Positions 43,528 through 52,420 of a stretch of 64,000 bases of DNA are shown piece after piece (position 1 is the first letter of the stretch; the number at the start of each line of letters is the position of its first letter). A model generated the notes under the pieces. It did no database searches. It saw only the letters and a list, made by a program, of their open reading frames with translations, and had not been told where the DNA came from. The position numbers and the translations under genes were made by a program. Source of the DNA: Mesorhizobium sp. ES1-4 (GTDB lineage: Bacteria > Pseudomonadota > Alphaproteobacteria > Rhizobiales > Rhizobiaceae); contig NZ_JAIUGV010000002.1 of NCBI RefSeq assembly GCF_020164745.1, positions 248,001 through 312,000 on the forward strand, given 5' to 3'.

Positions 43528-44634
43528 TTACTTGACGTTGGCACCGACGACGGCGTCCCAGTTCTTGCTGATGACTTCCTTGGCCTTGCCCTGCTCGTCG
43601 AGCGTCGGGAAGGCAGCGGAAGCGTAGGATTCAGCCGGAGGCAGCTTGGCCAGCACGTCCGCCGGGACCTTGCCGTTCTTGGCGAGATCGTTGAAGCGGA
43701 TCGGGTGGCAATAGCCCTTGAGCCAGCCGATCTGGCCTTCGTCGGAATAGAGGTATTCCATCCAGAGCTTAGCCGCGTTCGGATGCGGCGCATAAGCGCT
43801 GATCGCCTGCACGTAGACACCGGCGACAACGCCGCTCTTCGGCACGACGACGTCGACCGGCGGATTGCCCTTCAGCGTGTCGCGGCCGGCAAGCGCGTTG
43901 TAATCCCAGTTGATCAGGATCGGGGTCTGGCCCTGTGCGAGCGTCGCGGGCTTGCCGACGACCGGGACGAAATTGCCGGCTGCGTTGAGCTTCTTGAAGA
44001 AGTCGAGACCAGCGGTGCCTGCGGCTGCACCAGCAGCGGCGCCCGTCGACAGACCGGAGGCATACACAGCCTGGATGGCCTGGTTCGAAGCGCGCGGGTC
44101 ACCGGCGACGGCGACGGCGTTGGCGAATTCCGGCTTCAGGAGATCAGCCCAGTCCTTCGGCGATTCCTTGATCAGGTCCTTGTTCACCATGAACGACAGC
44201 ACGCCGTAATAGTCGCCGTACCAGGCGCCATCGGCATCCTTGGCGCTGTCCGGGATCGAGTCCCAGGTCGATACCTTGTAGGGCATCAACAGGCCATCGG
44301 CCTTGGCGGTCGGACCGAAGGACAGGCCAACGTCGATGACGTCAGGAGCCTGCGGGCCCTTGTTGTCCTTGTTGGCCTTGATCGCCTCGACTTCGTCGCC
44401 GGAACCGGCGTCGGGGTTGAGTTCGTTGATGGTAATTTCCGGATACTTCGCCTTGAAGCCGGCGATGACGTCGCCGTAGCCGCACCAGTCATGTGGCAGG
44501 GCGATGGTGGTGAGTTGGCCCTCGGCCTTCGCGGCCTTGATGAGATCGTCCATCGAAGCAGCGGACGAAATCACCGACGACACCATCAGGGTCGCGGCCG
44601 AAAGGGAAAGCACTTTCCCCGTGAATTTGAACAT
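43528..44634 (-). CDS. ABC transporter periplasmic substrate-binding protein
   Basis: 368 residues. Signal peptide KVLSLSAATLMVSSVISSAA. The mature part begins SMDDLIKAAKAEGQLTTIAL and contains VIDVGLSFGPTAKA, GDYYGVLSFMVNKDL, LINWDYNAL and LWMEYLYSDEGQIGWLKGY, placing it with ferric-iron/putrescine/aminoethylphosphonate-type binding proteins (extracellular solute-binding family 1-like). The ligand cannot be assigned. It heads its own operon: a 243-base gap upstream contains three 11-bp-spaced PhoB-like half-sites, which suggests a phosphorus-containing ligand or phosphate-starvation expression. Confidence 0.9.
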   Translation of the reverse strand: MFKFTGKVLSLSAATLMVSSVISSAASMDDLIKAAKAEGQLTTIALPHDWCGYGDVIAGFKAKYPEITINELNPDAGSGDEVEAIKANKDNKGPQAPDVIDVGLSFGPTAKADGLLMPYKVSTWDSIPDSAKDADGAWYGDYYGVLSFMVNKDLIKESPKDWADLLKPEFANAVAVAGDPRASNQAIQAVYASGLSTGAAAGAAAGTAGLDFFKKLNAAGNFVPVVGKPATLAQGQTPILINWDYNALAGRDTLKGNPPVDVVVPKSGVVAGVYVQAISAYAPHPNAAKLWMEYLYSDEGQIGWLKGYCHPIRFNDLAKNGKVPADVLAKLPPAESYASAAFPTLDEQGKAKEVISKNWDAVVGANVK

Positions 44635-44691
44635 GTGTTCTCTCCGTTGAACTGACGCCGTTGGGCGCCTGCGATGCGGTATCGTTTTCGT

Positions 44692-44720
44692 GTGACAGCC
44701 AGATGAAAGCTTTGTGAAAC
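44692..44720 (-). promoter_or_regulatory. PHO box (three PhoB half-sites)
   Basis: On the minus strand: GTTTCAC-AAAG-CTTTCAT-CTGG-CTGTCAC. Three 7-base direct repeats related to CTGTCAT, each separated by 4 bases, give the 11-bp period of PhoB binding sites; the last two together match the 18-bp PHO box CTGTCAT-N4-CTGTCAY at 13 of 14 repeat positions. The box ends 58 bases before the binding-protein ATG, where an activator of that promoter should lie. Confidence 0.7.
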
Positions 44721-44877
44721 CGGCACCTCGCAGCGTGAAAAGTTAACTCTTTTTAACGGACTGTAGCAATTAGCCACCACTTAATTTTCCGGCTAAGCTT
44801 AATCCGCCCGCCTTTCGCCCCTTCCCCTTTCCTTTCCCCTCGTCTTCCCGATCAACTTCCGCACCCCGGAACCGGCC

Positions 44878-46050
44878 TCAGACCGTCCCGGCGATGGCAT
44901 TTTCGAGCAAGGTCAGCGCCGCCTTCTTGGTCAGCTTGACCGGGTTGGCGCCGGCCGTCGGATCGACCACCGCCATGTCGGCGATCAGCGCCTTGCGCTT
45001 CTTGTCCATGTCGAGGCCCTTGATCAGGCCTGGCAGCGCATGCGGCACCTTCAATTCCTTGCGCAGCTTAATGATCGCCTTGGCGAAGCCGTCGAAGCCG
45101 CCCTTTATGCCGCAATAGGCCGCGAGGCGAGCGATGCGCTCCTCGACCGCCTCGCGATTGAAGGCAAGCACGTAAGGCATGAAGACGGCATTGGTCATGC
45201 CATGATGGGTGTCGTAGAGGGCGCCGATCGGATGCGAAAGCGCATGAATGGCGCCCAGCCCCTTCTGGAAGGCCGCCGCACCCATGGCGGCAGCGCTCAT
45301 CATGTTGGCACGCGCGACGAGATCCTTACCATTGGCGTAGGCTTTGGGCAGGTTCTCGAAAACCAGGCGCACGCCTTCGACCGCAATGCCGTCGGCCATC
45401 GGATGATAGCCAGGTGTGCAATACGCTTCGAGACAATGGGCAAGCGCGTCCATGCCGGTGCCGGCGGTGATGAAGCCCGGCATGCCGACCGACAGTTCCG
45501 GATCGGCAATGACGATTGCCGGCAAAAGTTTCGGGTGGAAGATGATTTTCTTGGTGTGGGTCGCCTCGTTGGTGATGACGCCGGCGCGGCCGACCTCCGA
45601 GCCGGTTCCCGCCGTGGTCGGCACCGCGATGATCGGCGCGATGGCATCGGAGTTGGCGCGCGTCCACCAGTCGCCGACATCCTCGAAATCCCAGACCGGC
45701 CGCGTCTGGCCGGACTGGAAGGCGATCAGCTTGCCAAGATCCAGTGCGGAGCCGCCGCCGAAGGCGATGACGCCGTCATGCTTGCCCTTCTTGAACACGG
45801 CGATGCCGGCGGTGAGGTTGGAATCGACCGGGTTTGGCTTCACGTCGGAGAAGACGCCGTAGGGCACCTTGGCGTCGTCGAGGATTCTGAGCGTCGAAGC
45901 GACGACCGGCAGCTTCGCCAGCCCCGGGTCGGTGACGAACAACGGCCGCTTGATGCCGGTGGCCTCGAGCACTTCAGGCAGGTCCTTGATGCGCCCTGCG
46001 CCGAAGCGGACAGTGGTGGGGTAATTCCATTTGGAGATGAGCTTGGACAT
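44878..46050 (-). CDS. Iron-containing alcohol dehydrogenase
   Basis: 390 residues, the usual family size. NAD-binding GGGSALDLGKLIAFQ (GGGS), PTTAGTGSEVGRAGVI, and the metal-site region around HCLEAYCTPGYHPMADGIA with ALSHPIGALYDTHHGMTNAV, which carries the His ligands. Family members interconvert primary alcohols, diols or succinic-semialdehyde-like hydroxyacids and aldehydes. It is 17 bases downstream of an aldehyde dehydrogenase gene on the same strand, so together they would convert an alcohol through its aldehyde to an acid. Confidence 0.92.
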   Translation of the reverse strand: MSKLISKWNYPTTVRFGAGRIKDLPEVLEATGIKRPLFVTDPGLAKLPVVASTLRILDDAKVPYGVFSDVKPNPVDSNLTAGIAVFKKGKHDGVIAFGGGSALDLGKLIAFQSGQTRPVWDFEDVGDWWTRANSDAIAPIIAVPTTAGTGSEVGRAGVITNEATHTKKIIFHPKLLPAIVIADPELSVGMPGFITAGTGMDALAHCLEAYCTPGYHPMADGIAVEGVRLVFENLPKAYANGKDLVARANMMSAAAMGAAAFQKGLGAIHALSHPIGALYDTHHGMTNAVFMPYVLAFNREAVEERIARLAAYCGIKGGFDGFAKAIIKLRKELKVPHALPGLIKGLDMDKKRKALIADMAVVDPTAGANPVKLTKKAALTLLENAIAGTV

Positions 46051-46067
46051 GGCTTGTCTTTCAAAAA

Positions 46068-47453
46068 TCAGATGGCTTCACGCAGGTGGAATGATTTCGG
46101 CCTGGTCAGATTGTCGTAGCCGAGCGCCGACAGGGCAACACCCTTGCCGGTATCCTTGACCCCGGTCCAGACCAGCGCCGGATCGAGATAGTCGCAGCGG
46201 TTCATGAACACCGTGCCGGTCTCGATCCGGTCGCCGATCGCCACCGCATGCTCGGTGTCTCGAGTCCAGATCGAGGCGGTCAGCCCGTAGGGACTGTCAT
46301 TCATCAGGGCGATTGCCTCCTCGTCATTGCGCACCTTCATGATGCCGACGATCGGGCCAAAGCTTTCCTCGCGCATGACGCTCATCTGGTGGTCGACCCC
46401 GGTCAGCACCTCGGGCGCCAGATAGGGCGAGCCGGCCTTGTCGTTAGCCACCTTCATGTTGATATGCGCCGCCGCGCCCTTGCGCAACGCTTCGGCCTTC
46501 TGCTCGCGGATCAGGTCGGCGAAGCGCGCCTGCGCCATCGGTCCCATCGTCGTTGCATGGTCGAGCGGATTGCCGACCACGTAGTTCCTGGTCTCGGCGA
46601 TGAAGCCCTCGACGAACTCGTCATAGACCTTTTCATGCACATAGACACGCTCGATGCCGCAGCAGCATTGGCCGGAATTGTAGAAAGCGCCATCGACCAG
46701 ATTGGCGACCGCGTGATCCATCTTGGCGTCGGGCAGCACATAGGCCGGGTCCTTGCCGCCAAGCTCGAGGCCGAGCGTCATGAACGTGCCCGCCGCGGCC
46801 TTCTCGATGGCACGGCCGCCGCCGACCGAGCCGGTGAAATTGACATGATCGATCTTGCCCGATCCCAGCAGGTTTTCGGTCTGGGCGTGGTTGAGAACCA
46901 CATTCTGGAACACGCCTTTGGGCAGTCCGGCCTTGTCGAAGGCCTGTTGGAAACGTTCGCCGACCAGCAATGTCTGCGCGGCATGTTTCAGGATGACGGC
47001 ATTGCCGGCCATCAGCGCCGGCACGATTGTGTTGACGGCGGTGAGATAAGGATAATTCCACGGCGCGATCACCATGACCACGCCGAGCGGATCCTTCTTG
47101 ACGTAGCGGCGAAAACCGTCCTTCGGGTTGGAGGCCGGCACAGACTTGAGCGCCGCTTCCGCGATCTCGACCATGTAATTGGTGCGCTCCTTGACGCCGC
47201 CGAACTCGCCGCCATAGCGCACAGGTCGCCCCATCTGCCAGGCGATCTCCGGCACGATCTCGTCGGTCATCGCGACCAGAGCTTCCAGCATCGCCAGCAT
47301 GTACTTGCCGCGCTCGACGATCGGCGTTTGCGCCCATTTCTCCTGCGCCGCCTTGGCCCGCTCGACGGCGGCGTTGACCGCCTGGTCCGTCGCGATCGGA
47401 CGCTCGGCGTAGATCGAGCCATCGATGGGGGATTTGAGTTTTACGGTTTCCAA
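46068..47453 (-). CDS. Aldehyde dehydrogenase family protein
   Basis: 461 residues. IAPWNYPYLTAVNTIVPALM (oxyanion Asn), HVNFTGSVGGGRAIEK, LELGGKDPAYV (general-base Glu), NSGQCCCGIERVYVHE (catalytic Cys in the third position of the CCC run) and ESFGPIVGIMKV. The shortened N-terminus and GIERVYVH segment resemble the succinic-semialdehyde/betaine-aldehyde-like group used with polyamine or amino-alcohol catabolism. Located between a toxin gene (13 bases upstream) and the iron alcohol dehydrogenase. Confidence 0.9.
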   Translation of the reverse strand: METVKLKSPIDGSIYAERPIATDQAVNAAVERAKAAQEKWAQTPIVERGKYMLAMLEALVAMTDEIVPEIAWQMGRPVRYGGEFGGVKERTNYMVEIAEAALKSVPASNPKDGFRRYVKKDPLGVVMVIAPWNYPYLTAVNTIVPALMAGNAVILKHAAQTLLVGERFQQAFDKAGLPKGVFQNVVLNHAQTENLLGSGKIDHVNFTGSVGGGRAIEKAAAGTFMTLGLELGGKDPAYVLPDAKMDHAVANLVDGAFYNSGQCCCGIERVYVHEKVYDEFVEGFIAETRNYVVGNPLDHATTMGPMAQARFADLIREQKAEALRKGAAAHINMKVANDKAGSPYLAPEVLTGVDHQMSVMREESFGPIVGIMKVRNDEEAIALMNDSPYGLTASIWTRDTEHAVAIGDRIETGTVFMNRCDYLDPALVWTGVKDTGKGVALSALGYDNLTRPKSFHLREAI

Positions 47454-47466
47454 AGGATGCTCCAGG

Positions 47467-47886
47467 TTAGCAGGCTAGTGTTCGCAGATGGCCATTACGG
47501 CCATAGCGAAGGATGGGCTCGTCTCGCGTCACCAGAACCATGTCCAAGGCTCTGGCACTTGCCATCAGTATCCGATCCATCGGATCGCCATGAGGGGGGC
47601 CAGGCAAGTTGGAAGACGCAATCAGAATGGCTGGTGAAATAGCGCTGAGCTTCGCTGACATTCGCTCGATGAACCGCTCCACGAAATCGAGTGGCGCCAA
47701 CGGCAGGTTGAGCCGGCCCTTGGCCACACCGATCCCGATCTCCCATGCCGACATCGGCGAGAGATAGAGACGGCCATCGTATGCCGCCTCCGAAATCTCC
47801 CGGCTTGCGTGCGGATCAATTTGACTGTCGTTCGCGATAAAGATCATCGCGCATGTATCGAGAAGCAGCCTCGGCTCTTCACTCAT
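47467..47886 (-). CDS. PIN-domain toxin (VapC-like ribonuclease)
   Basis: 139 residues from ATG 47886 overlapping the antitoxin stop by ATGA. PIN acidic residues are in place: LLLDTCAMIF (Asp), SAWEIGIGVAKGRL (Glu), DPMDRILMASARAL (Asp) and LVTRDEPIL (Asp). VapC toxins cleave specific tRNAs or rRNA; the target here is unknown. Together with the upstream gene it forms a toxin-antitoxin pair inserted between the glutamine synthetase-like and aldehyde dehydrogenase genes of a catabolic locus. Confidence 0.88.
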   Translation of the reverse strand: MSEEPRLLLDTCAMIFIANDSQIDPHASREISEAAYDGRLYLSPMSAWEIGIGVAKGRLNLPLAPLDFVERFIERMSAKLSAISPAILIASSNLPGPPHGDPMDRILMASARALDMVLVTRDEPILRYGRNGHLRTLAC

Positions 47887-48335
47887 TTACGCACCGCGCG
47901 TTTGCCATCGCCTGCCTGAGCCTCGCCGCCCAGATAGCCCCGGTCCCAAGGCTCATCATCGAAAGGCCTGGTGACATCAAATCCGGCCTCAATTGTTATC
48001 AAGCCCTTCATGAAACCAAAGCCGGGGTGGCGGTCCGGACGCGCTTCCTTTCGCGCAGGCGCGCTACCGCTGGGCGACGTCGAAACGGGCGCCTTGCGAA
48101 CGCGGCGAAAGACCAGTTTCCCACTGCCGACGTTGACAGATTCGGTCTCGAACCCAGCTTCAAGCCACTCCCTTGTCATGGGATTGTTGCTCGGATTGTT
48201 GCTCCACCACGCAGGGTATCGCTTCGATGCGGGCAGTGGCAGATTGAGCACTTTCTCGATTTCGGCAAACGACATCGGCACACGATCAACGTCTTGGGAA
48301 ATGAGGAAGTCCTTGAGCGGCGCATATTTTGACAT
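47883..48335 (-). CDS. Antitoxin with DUF7662-like N-terminus and VapB-like tail
   Basis: 150 residues from ATG 48335 (GAGGAA upstream). The first ~70 residues (KYAPLKDFLISQ, MSFAEIEKVLNLPLP, YPAWWSNN, WLEAGF, LVFRRV) resemble the small DUF7662-type domain, a probable DNA-binding part. A disordered Pro/Ser/Ala/Lys linker follows. The C-terminal HPGFGFMKGLITIEAGFDVT and PFDDEPW segment resembles the toxin-neutralising tail of VapB partners of PIN toxins. Translation is coupled to the PIN gene through ATGA. Domain names are from memory and the antitoxin role is inferred from tail and context. Confidence 0.7.
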   Translation of the reverse strand: MSKYAPLKDFLISQDVDRVPMSFAEIEKVLNLPLPASKRYPAWWSNNPSNNPMTREWLEAGFETESVNVGSGKLVFRRVRKAPVSTSPSGSAPARKEARPDRHPGFGFMKGLITIEAGFDVTRPFDDEPWDRGYLGGEAQAGDGKRAVRK

Positions 48336-48425
48336 TGTAAGTTCCTCAATGCAGCACATTGCAACTGACAGGTCTCATATGGCCTCAGCGTCACTGCATT
48401 GTCAACTTTAAAACTGTATAAAGCT

Positions 48426-49796
48426 TTAGTATCGCTCGAACCCCCGGTGCAGCTCCCAATCCGTAATGCGGCGGTCGTATTCGAACTGCTCCCATTTCGC
48501 TGTGTGGACATAGTGTTCGACCACAGCCTCCCCCAGCGCCTGTTTCAGCATCTTCGACTTTGCAAGCGTCTCGGTGGCATCGCGCAACGTCTTGGGAATC
48601 TCCGGCAAACGAGATGCCTGATAGGCGTCGCCGACGAACGGTTTTTGCAGCTCCAGTTTTTCGTCGATGCCGGCAAGGCCGGACGCGATCAGTCCCGCGA
48701 AGGCGAGATAGGGGTTGAGGTCGGCGCCGCCGATGCGGCACTCCATGCGGATGCCCTTGGTGCCTTCGCCACAGAGACGGAAGCCGGCGGTGCGGTTGTC
48801 TTCGCTCCACATGATCTTGGTTGGCGCGAAGGTGCCGGCCTGGAACCGTTTGTAGGAATTGATGTAGGGCGCCAGGAACCACGTGAACTCCTTGGCGTAC
48901 TTAAGCTGCCCGGCCGCCCATTGCTGGCCGAGCGTCGACAACGTCCAGTCGGCGTTTTTGTCGAAGAACAGCGGCGTCTTGCCGTCGGCGCTCCACAGCG
49001 AATTGTGGATGTGGCTGGAATTGCCGGCGAGCCCGTAATTGTATTTGGACATGAAGGAGATCGCCTTGCCTTCGGACTCCGCGATTTCCTTGGCGCCGTT
49101 CTTCAGGATGACGTGGCGATCGGCCATGTCGAGCGCTTCGGCATAGCGCACATTGATCTCTTCCTGGCCCGGGCCCCACTCGCCCTTGGAATTCTCGATC
49201 GGGATGCCGGCTGCTTCCATCTCGTTGCGAAGCCGGCGCATGACGCCTTCTTCCTTGGTGGTGATGCCGATCTGGTAGTCGCCGATATAGGGCGAAGCGG
49301 TGTCGAGACCTTGCCAGTGCTTCTTGCGGGCGGAATCGTAGGTCTCGTTGAACAGGTAGAATTCGAGCTCGGAAGCGAAATAGCCGATATAGCCGCGCTC
49401 CGTCAGCCGCTTCACCTGCTTCTTCAGGATGGCGCGCGGCGAATGCGGCAGGTCGTCGTGGGTGTGGTGATCGAGCACGTCGCAGATCACCAACGCCGTC
49501 TTTTCCAGCCAGGGAATGCGCCGTAGCGTCGCCAGGTCCGGCTTCATGACGAAATCGCCATAGCCCTTCGACCAGCTTGCCGCCTTGTAGCCCGGCACCG
49601 GCTCCATATCGATGTCGGCCGCCAGCAGGTAGTTGCAGCCATGCGTTTCGTCATGCGCGGAATCGACGAAGTATTGCGCCAGGAAACGTTTTCCCGCCAG
49701 TCGGCCCTGCATGTCGACGATGCAGGCCAGCACCGTGTCGATCTCGCCGCTGGAGACCGCTTTCTTCAACTGATCGAACGAGAAATTTCCGGCCAT
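48426..49796 (-). CDS. Glutamine synthetase family protein (probable gamma-glutamyl-amide/polyamine ligase)
   Basis: 456 residues from ATG 49796 (MAGNFSFDQLKKAVSSG); upstream in-frame residues are not family-like. GS fold: beta-grasp N-domain, then ELEFYLFNETY (metal Glu), GEWGPGQEEINVRYAEAL (ammonium/metal Glu), GNSSHIHNSLW (His loop) and NRTAGFRLCGEGTKGIRMEC (ATP/glutamate Arg). The usual Tyr-adenylylation loop of GlnA is absent. This GS branch includes PuuA-type enzymes that join glutamate to amines as the first step of their degradation. The nearby APC permease, N-formylglutamate hydrolase homologue and aldehyde dehydrogenase match an amine-utilisation pathway. Exact substrate unknown. 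Confidence 0.85.
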   Translation of the reverse strand: MAGNFSFDQLKKAVSSGEIDTVLACIVDMQGRLAGKRFLAQYFVDSAHDETHGCNYLLAADIDMEPVPGYKAASWSKGYGDFVMKPDLATLRRIPWLEKTALVICDVLDHHTHDDLPHSPRAILKKQVKRLTERGYIGYFASELEFYLFNETYDSARKKHWQGLDTASPYIGDYQIGITTKEEGVMRRLRNEMEAAGIPIENSKGEWGPGQEEINVRYAEALDMADRHVILKNGAKEIAESEGKAISFMSKYNYGLAGNSSHIHNSLWSADGKTPLFFDKNADWTLSTLGQQWAAGQLKYAKEFTWFLAPYINSYKRFQAGTFAPTKIMWSEDNRTAGFRLCGEGTKGIRMECRIGGADLNPYLAFAGLIASGLAGIDEKLELQKPFVGDAYQASRLPEIPKTLRDATETLAKSKMLKQALGEAVVEHYVHTAKWEQFEYDRRITDWELHRGFERY

Positions 49797-49892
49797 TCGT
49801 TTGGCACTCCAGTGCTTGGTCGTTTCGAGCTTGGTGGTGTTGAACGGGAGGAAAACCGTGGCGAGCGAACCCGCCACGGTTTGATTGGCAGT

Positions 49893-51434
49893 TTAGGCGG
49901 ATTCGCCGACGGCCTTTTCGGCCGCTGCGATGGCCGCCCTGCGCTTGGCGATTGCGGCCTCGCCGATGGGCGGCCCCTGGAAGCGGCGATTTTCAACGGC
50001 GAACCACAAAACGACGAGCAGAATGATCAATCCAATCGCATAGTTGATCAGGATGTCGAAGGGCGGCTGAATGCCGGCATACATCAGCACCAGGACACCA
50101 AGCACGGTGATGATGGCGAACGGCTTCGACCAGACGCCGAGCCGGAACGGTCCGAATTCGGTCCAGGTCTTTCCTTCCGCGAAAAGTCCGGCCGCTACCG
50201 GCATGGCATAGGAAATGTAGAGGAAAAGCGCGCACCCGGCTGCAAGCGCCGCGAAAGCCGGCGAATAGAGCGTGGCGGCGATCGACAGCACGACACCCAG
50301 CCAGATAGCCGGAACGGGCGTGCGCCAGGTCGGCGAAACCTGCTTCCACAAAGATGATCCCGGCAGACCTCCGTCACGCGAAAAGGCGAAGATCATACGC
50401 GAGGTCGAAGTGAGGCCGGCCAGCGCGCAAAGATAGTTCGCCAGCACGATGCAGATGCCGAGCACGGCCTTCAGCAACGTTGGCGCCGGCAGATTGTTGA
50501 ACAGGTTGAACCAGGCATTGCCTCCGTCCTTGGCGGTCGCCACGAGATCGGGGCTGGCAAGAACGAAGGAAACCGCCATGACGAAACCGAAGACGAGAGA
50601 CCAGAGGACCGCGTGGATCATGCCTCTGGGCACAGCAACGCGGGCATTGTGCGTTTCCTCGGCGGTATGGGCGGAGGCGTCGAAGCCGGTGATCGTGTAA
50701 AGCGGGTAGAGAAGGCCGATCAGGAAGGCCACGAATGCGGTGCGGGCCGTCGGAACATAGCCACCACCGAGATCGCCGGTCGTGTTGACGAAGGTCGTCA
50801 ATCGCGAAAAATCGAAGCTATGCGCGCCCCAGATCAAGAAAGTCAGCGTCAGCACAACCGCGACGACGAGGATGAGGTAACCGGAAAAATCGGTCAATCT
50901 CGTTGTCGTCTTGATGCCCAGATGATTGAACAGGCCCTGGGTGACGGTGATGATGACGACAGCCGCGGTCTGCTGCCAGAAGCCCCAGGTCGATGTGTCC
51001 CAGCCGAAGATCGGCCCCGCGACAAGCCCTTGAAACAGCAGGTAGACGCCGACATTCACCGAGGCGACCACGAAGATCAGGCCGAGTAGGTTGATCCAGG
51101 CCGTGGCCCAGCCCCAGCCGCGTCCGCCCAGGATTGACGACCAGTGATAGAGGCCACCGGCGGTAGGATAGGCCGAGCCGATCTGGCCCAGCGAAGTGGC
51201 GACGACAAGGGCAAAGGTGCCCCCGATGGCCCAGCCGATGGTCGCCTCGAAACCACTGCCGGTGGCCATCGCCAGCGGGAAAGACGTAATGCCGCCCGCC
51301 AGGATGCATATGATCGAGAAGGAAATGGCGAAGTTCGAGAAGCCGCTCATGCGGCGAGCCAATTCCTGGGCGTAGCCCATGCTGTGAAGGATCTTTACAT
51401 CCTCCGACTTGTCTGTGTGATCCGGTGCTGCCAT
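49893..51434 (-). CDS. APC-family amino acid or amine permease
   Basis: 513 residues from ATG 51434 with AGGGGAC upstream. Twelve or more membrane helices, starting FAISFSIICILAGGITSFPL; GLYHWSSILGGRGWGWATAW and TGFDASAHTAEETHNARVAVP are signature segments of the GABA/amino acid-choline transporter branch. Cation-coupled uptake of an amine or amino acid for the GS-like enzyme downstream is the likely role. It is 20 bases downstream of the amidohydrolase gene. Confidence 0.9.
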   Translation of the reverse strand: MAAPDHTDKSEDVKILHSMGYAQELARRMSGFSNFAISFSIICILAGGITSFPLAMATGSGFEATIGWAIGGTFALVVATSLGQIGSAYPTAGGLYHWSSILGGRGWGWATAWINLLGLIFVVASVNVGVYLLFQGLVAGPIFGWDTSTWGFWQQTAAVVIITVTQGLFNHLGIKTTTRLTDFSGYLILVVAVVLTLTFLIWGAHSFDFSRLTTFVNTTGDLGGGYVPTARTAFVAFLIGLLYPLYTITGFDASAHTAEETHNARVAVPRGMIHAVLWSLVFGFVMAVSFVLASPDLVATAKDGGNAWFNLFNNLPAPTLLKAVLGICIVLANYLCALAGLTSTSRMIFAFSRDGGLPGSSLWKQVSPTWRTPVPAIWLGVVLSIAATLYSPAFAALAAGCALFLYISYAMPVAAGLFAEGKTWTEFGPFRLGVWSKPFAIITVLGVLVLMYAGIQPPFDILINYAIGLIILLVVLWFAVENRRFQGPPIGEAAIAKRRAAIAAAEKAVGESA

Positions 51435-51454
51435 TTGAAGTCCCCTATGGTTTC

Positions 51455-52273
51455 TTAGCTGGCCGTTTGTACTGATTTTCCCATTGCGCCTTGTCGGGAG
51501 CCCCTGGCCTCGTCGGGCTCCAGATTCGAAAAAATGCCTGTGAGCAGATCCGCCCATTTCCGCTGCCCAGTCTCGTCGGAGATTTCGTCGTTGCGAATTT
51601 CGATCATCGCGCAGGGCAACCTGCGCGTGCGTGCATGCCGCTCCAGCGTGAAATAGACGCGGTCATCAGGCGAATAGGGTTCGTTGACACCAACCGTGAC
51701 GCCGGCCAGCCGCCGCAGCGCCGATATCAGCGGCGCCGCCAGCCGGCGATCCTCGTCATGGATGACGCCGATGTGCCACGGCCGGTTGCGGCCATTGTAG
51801 ATTGGCGTAAAGGAATGCACCGACACCAGCCGGGTCTCATGGCCGCGCGCCAGCCTGTCCTCCACGATCTGCTCGATGGTGTCGTGAAATGGCTGCCATG
51901 ACAGCGCAATCCGCGCCGCGCGCTGATTTTCGGAGAGACCTGCATTGCCAGGTATGGGAGTGCTTTCGCTGAGCGGCGGCACCAGGTCCGGCGCATCGAG
52001 CGCCCGGTTGCAGTCGATGACCAACCGCGAAATGCGGGTTTCGACCAGCGTCGCGTCGAGCGCCCGCGCCATGCGCAACGCAACCGGCAGCGCGCCGGGA
52101 TCCCAGGCGATGTGACGCGACAGGTCCTCGGCGGCAAGGCCGAGCGTGCCGAATTCCGCCGGCAGGAAGTTGGAAGCGTGGTCGCAGGTCAGCACGAAAG
52201 GGCTCGATCCGCCGGGGTTGGTGACCCCAACGGTATCAGACGATGCAAGGCTGGCGGGCCGCGCTGTCTCCAT
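51455..52273 (-). CDS. N-formylglutamate amidohydrolase family protein (second copy)
   Basis: 272 residues. FVLTCDHASNFLPAEF (the family's first metal motif), DCNRALDAPDLVP, SVHSFTPIYNGRNRPWHIGV, GVNEPYSPDD and CAMIEIRNDEI (Glu) give the zinc-hydrolase pattern. It is clearly divergent from the paralogue at 12847-13788. First gene of the leftward amine/glutamate-type locus, opposite an RpiR regulator. Here the family may remove a gamma-glutamyl or N-acyl group from an intermediate made by the GS-like enzyme; that is inference. Confidence 0.85.
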   Translation of the reverse strand: METARPASLASSDTVGVTNPGGSSPFVLTCDHASNFLPAEFGTLGLAAEDLSRHIAWDPGALPVALRMARALDATLVETRISRLVIDCNRALDAPDLVPPLSESTPIPGNAGLSENQRAARIALSWQPFHDTIEQIVEDRLARGHETRLVSVHSFTPIYNGRNRPWHIGVIHDEDRRLAAPLISALRRLAGVTVGVNEPYSPDDRVYFTLERHARTRRLPCAMIEIRNDEISDETGQRKWADLLTGIFSNLEPDEARGSRQGAMGKSVQTAS

Positions 52274-52335
52274 AGTCCTGCCGTCCCCCGGGAGCGCTGT
52301 ACCGTATGTTACGTATTTTGTCTCATTGCGTCCCG

Positions 52336-52349
52336 ATGAATGATTTCAT
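52336..52349. promoter_or_regulatory. Candidate RpiR operator
   Basis: ATGAA-TGAT-TTCAT is a perfect 5+4+5 inverted repeat in the 147-base divergent gap, 72 bases before the regulator start and 63 bases from the amidohydrolase start. Placement fits control of both promoters, but it is short and could be chance. Confidence 0.4.
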
Positions 52350-52420
52350 ACAGTTTATCCGGCTTTGTCAAATGCGATCTGGGGAAAAGACCGTCGGCCG
52401 GGCCAAGGGTGGGGACAACG

